From Muribaculum sp. (lineage in GTDB: Bacteria > Bacillota > Clostridia > Lachnospirales > Lachnospiraceae): 64,000 nucleotides of DNA. Numbering within the stretch: position 1 is the first letter of the stretch; the number at the start of each line of letters is the position of its first letter. Below, piece by piece: positions 60,339 to 64,000 of the stretch. Location: positions 1 to 64,000 of the forward strand of contig JAMPHH010000006.1 of assembly GCA_023663505.1 (NCBI GenBank), written 5' to 3'. The position numbers and the translations under genes are program-made. The notes below the pieces were generated by a model, which saw only the letters and a program-made list of their open reading frames with translations, was not told where the DNA came from and did no database searches.

Positions 60339-61791
60339 ATATGATGTCAATTCTCTTGTGAGGGCATTTTATCCGGGGGAGAACGTGACGATTCTCACCC
60401 CCGAGAGCACCGTGCAGCGCAGGCGGCAGACCGAGGAGAGCGCACAGCGGTGTATACAGGCAGACGAGCGGATATTGCGTATGAGCGTGGAGCTTTCCGA
60501 GGGAGGCGCCCGTGTGGAGCTTGGCGGACAGCTCTTTACATGGGATCACGGGCGGGTGGCTGACTACCCGTACAAGCAGGAGTTTAAGCGATTCCTCTAC
60601 GGGAGTCTGCGGCAGTTTACTAGAAAGGCTCTGCCGTGGGGGAGTCTCACGGGTATTCGTCCCACCAAGCTTGCCTTTGGAATGCTAGAGCAGGGCTGCA
60701 CGGAGCAGGAGATTCTGGACACCTTTACGGGGACTTACGATGTGAGCGGGGAGAAAGCGCGGCTCGGACTGGATATCGCGAGAAGGGAGCGGGAGATTCT
60801 AAGGACGGTGGAGCATGAGGGCGACAGCGAGGGATACAGCCTTTATGTCGGGATTCCTTTTTGTCCCACGACCTGTCTGTATTGTTCCTTTACCTCCTTT
60901 CCGATTGCGGGATATAAGAAGCTTGTGGACGCCTATATCGATTGTCTGATTCGTGAGATGGAGGCGGTGTCAAGCCTTATGAGCGGGAGGGCTTTGGACA
61001 GCGTCTATATCGGGGGCGGCACACCCACCACCTTGGAGCCGGAGCAGCTTGTCAGACTGATCAAGGCCCTAAAGCGCTATTTTGACTTTGGCACGGTGAA
61101 GGAATTTACCGTGGAGGCGGGCAGGGCGGACAGTATCACGAGGGAGAAGCTGGAGGCTTTGTATGGAGAGCGTGTCAGTCGAATCTCCGTCAATCCCCAG
61201 ACCATGAACCAACGGACGTTGGATATCATTGGCAGAAGGGCGACGGTGGAGCAGGTGGAGGCGGCATATCGGCTTGCCAGAGAGGTGGGATTTGACAATA
61301 TCAATATGGACTTGATATTGGGGCTTCCCGGGGAGACGGAGGACGATGTGCGCAGAACAATAGACCAAGTGACGGCTTTGGCGCCGGACAGCCTGACCGT
61401 TCATTCCTTGGCGATCAAGCGCGCTTCCCACATGAGCCAGTGGATTCAGGAGAACGGCGTGGAGACCCTGCGCAACACCGACGAAACTATGCGAATTGCG
61501 GCGGAGGGCGCGCGTCGCCTTGGAATGGAGCCCTATTACCTCTATCGGCAGAAGAATATGTCCGGCAATTTCGAGAACGTTGGGTATGCAAAGCCCGGGA
61601 AATATGGGCTGTATAATATTTTGATCATGGAGGAAGTGCAGAGTATCGTGGCATTGGGGGCGGGTTCGATTACCAAGAGGGTGTACACGGACGGGCGGAT
61701 CGAGCGGTGCGAGAATGTGAAGGAGGTTGCCCAGTATATCGGGCGAATCGAGGAGATGATAGAGCGGAAAAAGAGGCTGTTGGCTGATTGA
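60304..61791 (+). CDS. hemZ: coproporphyrinogen dehydrogenase HemZ (radical SAM)
   Basis: The 495-residue protein has an extra N-terminal domain (1-170) and the radical-SAM core with CPTTCLYC (Cys187, 191, 194). YIGGGTPTTLEPEQL, INPQTMN-type sequence (SVNPQTMNQRTLDIIGR) and DLILGLPGETEDD complete the HemN/HemZ pattern. HemZ is the oxygen-independent coproporphyrinogen III oxidase-like form of Bacillus and Clostridia. No other haem gene is nearby, so another methyl or electron-transfer role is possible. GGGAAGGGAAG precedes the ATG. Confidence 0.88.
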   Translation: MLIIELNRANYEYDVNSLVRAFYPGENVTILTPESTVQRRRQTEESAQRCIQADERILRMSVELSEGGARVELGGQLFTWDHGRVADYPYKQEFKRFLYGSLRQFTRKALPWGSLTGIRPTKLAFGMLEQGCTEQEILDTFTGTYDVSGEKARLGLDIARREREILRTVEHEGDSEGYSLYVGIPFCPTTCLYCSFTSFPIAGYKKLVDAYIDCLIREMEAVSSLMSGRALDSVYIGGGTPTTLEPEQLVRLIKALKRYFDFGTVKEFTVEAGRADSITREKLEALYGERVSRISVNPQTMNQRTLDIIGRRATVEQVEAAYRLAREVGFDNINMDLILGLPGETEDDVRRTIDQVTALAPDSLTVHSLAIKRASHMSQWIQENGVETLRNTDETMRIAAEGARRLGMEPYYLYRQKNMSGNFENVGYAKPGKYGLYNILIMEEVQSIVALGAGSITKRVYTDGRIERCENVKEVAQYIGRIEEMIERKKRLLAD

Positions 61792-61833
61792 TAATGGGTA
61801 TCGAAGATCACGCAATATGCGGGGGTGTTTGTA

Positions 61834-62517
61834 ATGTATTGTACTTCTATGCAATTCAGACTTTTAAATGAAAGTGAGCTTGTTTCCTTGGAGCGCAGGG
61901 GGCGGATAAAATTTCCCAAGCCATACCGAGATTTTATGAAGACCTATGGTGTCGGAACCTATGGCGGCGCAATCTGTATCAGTGCTCCTGATTTTGATAT
62001 CCTACAGGATTCTGAGGAGTGTGGTTTTTGGCAGTATGAAGGTGCTCCTATTACGCAGGAACAGTTCTCTGAATGTGTGGTGATAGGGAACAGCATCGAC
62101 GGCGATTATATTGCGCTTCATGCCCTGATTGATGGTTATATTCTATTGCCGAGGGGTTCTGACATCATACAGTTATTCCCTTATGATGAGGCTTTTATAT
62201 GCACAATAAACAGGATTGGAAATTTTCTTTATGAGGATAGTTTGGAGGATTATTTTGAACCGGTGGGAAGCAGCTATTTGTTTTTGCGTGCTGCCTATGG
62301 AACTCCGCAGATACTTGCTGAACGTTTTCAGGCTGCATTCGGAAGTGACTATCTGATTGAAAATGAGTATGCTTGCGAAGTATTTTTGATTCACATGGGC
62401 GGTTATGTCCGTTTTAATCTCGCATATGGATTTGAGGTTGCCGTTTTTTATAGTGATTATGGGGTAGAGTGCTTTGAAAGGGTAAAGGAATTTTTACATG
62501 AGAATGGCTGTGTTTGA
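61834..62517 (+). CDS. SMI1/KNR4 (SUKH) family protein
   Basis: The 227-residue protein shows the SUKH pattern at the start: LNESELVSLERRGRIKFPKP and YRDFMKTYGVGTYGG, then ICISAPDFDIL and CVVIGNSIDGDYIAL. SUKH proteins are mostly immunity proteins against polymorphic toxins. No toxin lies nearby. GGGGGTG places ATG 61834. It is A/T-richer than hemZ and begins a small accessory group with the following three genes. Confidence 0.75.
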   Translation: MYCTSMQFRLLNESELVSLERRGRIKFPKPYRDFMKTYGVGTYGGAICISAPDFDILQDSEECGFWQYEGAPITQEQFSECVVIGNSIDGDYIALHALIDGYILLPRGSDIIQLFPYDEAFICTINRIGNFLYEDSLEDYFEPVGSSYLFLRAAYGTPQILAERFQAAFGSDYLIENEYACEVFLIHMGGYVRFNLAYGFEVAVFYSDYGVECFERVKEFLHENGCV

Positions 62518-62570
62518 GATTCAGATGTTAAACCCTATAGACTTTATCAGAAGATTGGAGGGAGATTTAA

Positions 62571-62786
62571 ATGGTTAGTGATATTGAAATTATGAACAGA
62601 GGGATCAATTGTTTGTTAGAGACACTGGGAGTAGTGGAAACGGAACGATTTATTGCAGTGATCAATAGGGAAAAATTTGATTATACAAAGTGGCAGAGAG
62701 AGAGATTTGAGAATATGAGTTCTGATGATTTTAATAGTGCGGCAATTGCTTACTCCAAAGAAAATCCATTTTGTAAAAAGGAATAA
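62571..62786 (+). CDS. 71-residue hypothetical protein
   Basis: The protein starts MVSDIEIMNRGINCLLETLG and continues VVETERFIAVINREKFDYTK, then WQRERFENMSSDDFN. It is a conserved-looking helical small protein; similar sequences may act as antitoxin-like partners, but I am not sure and see no toxin beside it. TTGGAGGGAG precedes the ATG. It lies 53 nt after the SUKH gene. Confidence 0.6.
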   Translation: MVSDIEIMNRGINCLLETLGVVETERFIAVINREKFDYTKWQRERFENMSSDDFNSAAIAYSKENPFCKKE

Positions 62787-62867
62787 ATTGTAGACGGTTA
62801 TTTATAGTATGATTTTGAAATTTTTTTGTACCAAAGGGATAATGTCGATGAGTAGGGTGATAAATTT

Positions 62868-63404
62868 ATGAATAAAATCATAGTCAGAGATGCAAGGCTT
62901 GAAGATGCAGGACGTATTTTGGAGATTTACGCATATTATGTCGAGCATACAGCGATTTCTTTTGAGTACGACGTGCCAACGCTCTCAGAATTTCAAACAC
63001 GCATGACCAATACCATGAAAAGATATCCTTATCTTGTGATTGAAAAAGATGAGATGATTCAGGGTTACGCATATGCGGGACCTTTTGTGGGCAGGGCTGC
63101 TTATGGTTGGTCGTGTGAGTTGACGATTTATCTCGATCATACAGCGCTGAAATGTGGCTTGGGCAGGAAATTGTATGAAGAATTGGAAGCCAGATTAGGC
63201 AGAATGGGAATTTTGAATCTGTATGCCTGTATTGGTTATCCGGATACGGAAGATGAATACCTCAACAGGAACAGCGCAGGGTTTCATGCACATCTTGGCT
63301 TTTCAACAGTCGGGGAATTCCACAAATGCGGATATAAATTTGGACGCTGGTATAATATGATCTGGGTGGAAAAAATCATTGGACAGCATCGCGACTCTAA
63401 ATAG
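62868..63404 (+). CDS. GNAT N-acetyltransferase (phosphinothricin acetyltransferase-like)
   Basis: The 178-residue protein has the PAT/YncA pattern: VRDARLEDAGRILEIYAYYV, TAISFEYDVPTLSEFQTRM, GYAYAGPFVGRAAYGWSCEL and the CoA loop CGLGRKLYEELEARL. It ends FGRWYNMIWVEK. Such enzymes acetylate amino groups of small amino-acid-like molecules such as methionine sulfone or phosphinothricin. AGGGTGAT precedes the ATG. Substrate unproved. Confidence 0.88.
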   Translation: MNKIIVRDARLEDAGRILEIYAYYVEHTAISFEYDVPTLSEFQTRMTNTMKRYPYLVIEKDEMIQGYAYAGPFVGRAAYGWSCELTIYLDHTALKCGLGRKLYEELEARLGRMGILNLYACIGYPDTEDEYLNRNSAGFHAHLGFSTVGEFHKCGYKFGRWYNMIWVEKIIGQHRDSK

Positions 63405-63450
63405 CTGCAGAATGCTGTTAAATATGCGTAAAATAATAATTTGCAAAGGA

Positions 63451-63479
63451 TTGCCTGCAAAACTCTGTTGTGTTATTAT
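63451..63479 (+). promoter_or_regulatory. promoter of the terminal membrane-protein gene
   Basis: TTGCCT (63451-63456), a 17-nt spacer and TATTAT (63474-63479) lie 38 nt before ATG 63518. Confidence 0.5.
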
Positions 63480-63517
63480 ATTGAAAACTGAAAGTTAAGC
63501 AAAATTGAGGGGGTCGT

Positions 63518-64000
63518 ATGGTTTATTTTCTGCTGACACTGTTCTTTACGGTGTTGATGACATTCGTACTTCCATTTGTTCTCATGATGTTTGGGGGTAT
63601 GTCGTCATTTGGTGCAATATTGTGTATATTGATGGTAATGTTTGCGGCTTTTTGGCTTATGCGGGGATATGGATATGTGATCATGATAGCAGATTCTCCG
63701 CATAAACCGTTACGCAGGCTGTGGCTTTATGTGCCTGTCCTTCTGCCGCTGATGTGGTATCTGTTGAATACAGGGATATGCAATGTAGGGAGTGTTTATA
63801 TTCGTGAATTGGGCAGAGTATTGCCGGGACTTTGGGGAGGACATGCATTTGGATTTTGTTCATGTCTTGTATTGGGCGAGAGAATTAGCGAGCTTGATGT
63901 AAGGCATATCGAGCTGCTTGGGAATCTGCTCTATGATGCGGTTCTTATTGTGGGATTTGCCGAGGGAGAGCGTTGTTCGGTTAAGGAGACGGGAGTGGAG
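63518..64000 (+). CDS. membrane protein, 3' end cut by the window
   Basis: The frame is open from ATG 63518 (after GAGGGGG) to the end, 161 codons. It starts MVYFLLTLFFTVLMTFVLPF, with two membrane segments in the first 55 residues and a third near 72-90 (LWLYVPVLLPLMWYLLN). A more polar part with GHAFGFCSCLVLGERISELD follows. No family recognised. The promoter and ribosome site indicate a real gene. Confidence 0.65.
   Translation, partial: MVYFLLTLFFTVLMTFVLPFVLMMFGGMSSFGAILCILMVMFAAFWLMRGYGYVIMIADSPHKPLRRLWLYVPVLLPLMWYLLNTGICNVGSVYIRELGRVLPGLWGGHAFGFCSCLVLGERISELDVRHIELLGNLLYDAVLIVGFAEGERCSVKETGVE

Overview
The window looks like a chromosome segment of a low-to-mid GC, Gram-positive anaerobe of the class Clostridia, most likely family Lachnospiraceae. 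The reasons are strong AGGAGG-type ribosome sites, coproporphyrinogen dehydrogenase HemZ, an Fe-S PurF with a propeptide, a giant secreted surface protein, and a large uncharacterised operon (DUF5717/DUF5716-like) that I associate with that family. Almost all genes lie on the + strand. No rRNA, tRNA, CRISPR array, integrase or intact insertion sequence was seen.

Layout. 0.1-3.3 kb: a 29-codon mini-gene, a trypsin-like protease with a 10-residue repeat between His and Asp, and an SPFH / ribbon-helix-helix / DUF1648 operon behind a 23-bp perfect palindrome. 3.7-8.6 kb: a decayed hybrid histidine kinase split over two frames, an aldo/keto reductase with Fe-S tail, and a DUF4261 protein. 8.6-13.2 kb: a LanFEG-like ABC transporter diverging from a response regulator/kinase pair, as in CprABC-CprRK lantibiotic resistance modules. 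13.3-17.5 kb: an A/T-rich AbiE-type toxin-antitoxin pair with its operator, small hypothetical genes and a SpoIID-like/peptidoglycan-binding protein. 17.8-19.8 kb: a YtrA-type GntR/ABC operon with a palindromic operator. 19.9-26.9 kb: a four-gene operon with a 1193-residue DUF5717-like protein, an actin/Hsp70-fold protein, a helical protein and a coiled-coil membrane protein. 27.2-39.8 kb: an Imm1-like gene, purine genes purC, purF, purB, a second PurF without the glutaminase residues, purA, an orphan TrpF, lipoproteins, a NifX-like protein with a Cys/His tail, a HAD hydrolase and an Rpn-type nuclease. 40.6-50.4 kb: an orphan dynamin-like GTPase and a 2602-residue surface protein. 50.7-64 kb: small membrane protein, SEC-C, CBS, apt, relA/spoT, a metallo-beta-lactamase-fold hydrolase, the MoxR-DUF58-transglutaminase operon, hemZ, a SUKH protein, a 71-residue protein, a GNAT acetyltransferase and a membrane protein cut by the window end.

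The genes work in modules. Purine synthesis (purC/F/B/A), purine salvage (apt) and the alarmone enzyme (relA) lie within 30 kb. Two ABC modules with their own regulators face envelope stress. AbiE, the GTPase and single immunity-type genes form a scattered accessory layer.

The most unusual layer is not protein coding. At least four families of structured intergenic repeats occur. Family A (three copies, about 240 bp) is a long hairpin whose 32-33-bp arms match within a copy but differ between copies. Family B (five copies, about 80 bp) carries covarying hairpins and ends in a ribosome-site-like region with a conserved 14-codon reading frame placed directly before genes. Family C (several pieces) and element D (one copy) are further palindromic elements. 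These and the DUF5717 operon are my best candidates for something undescribed.
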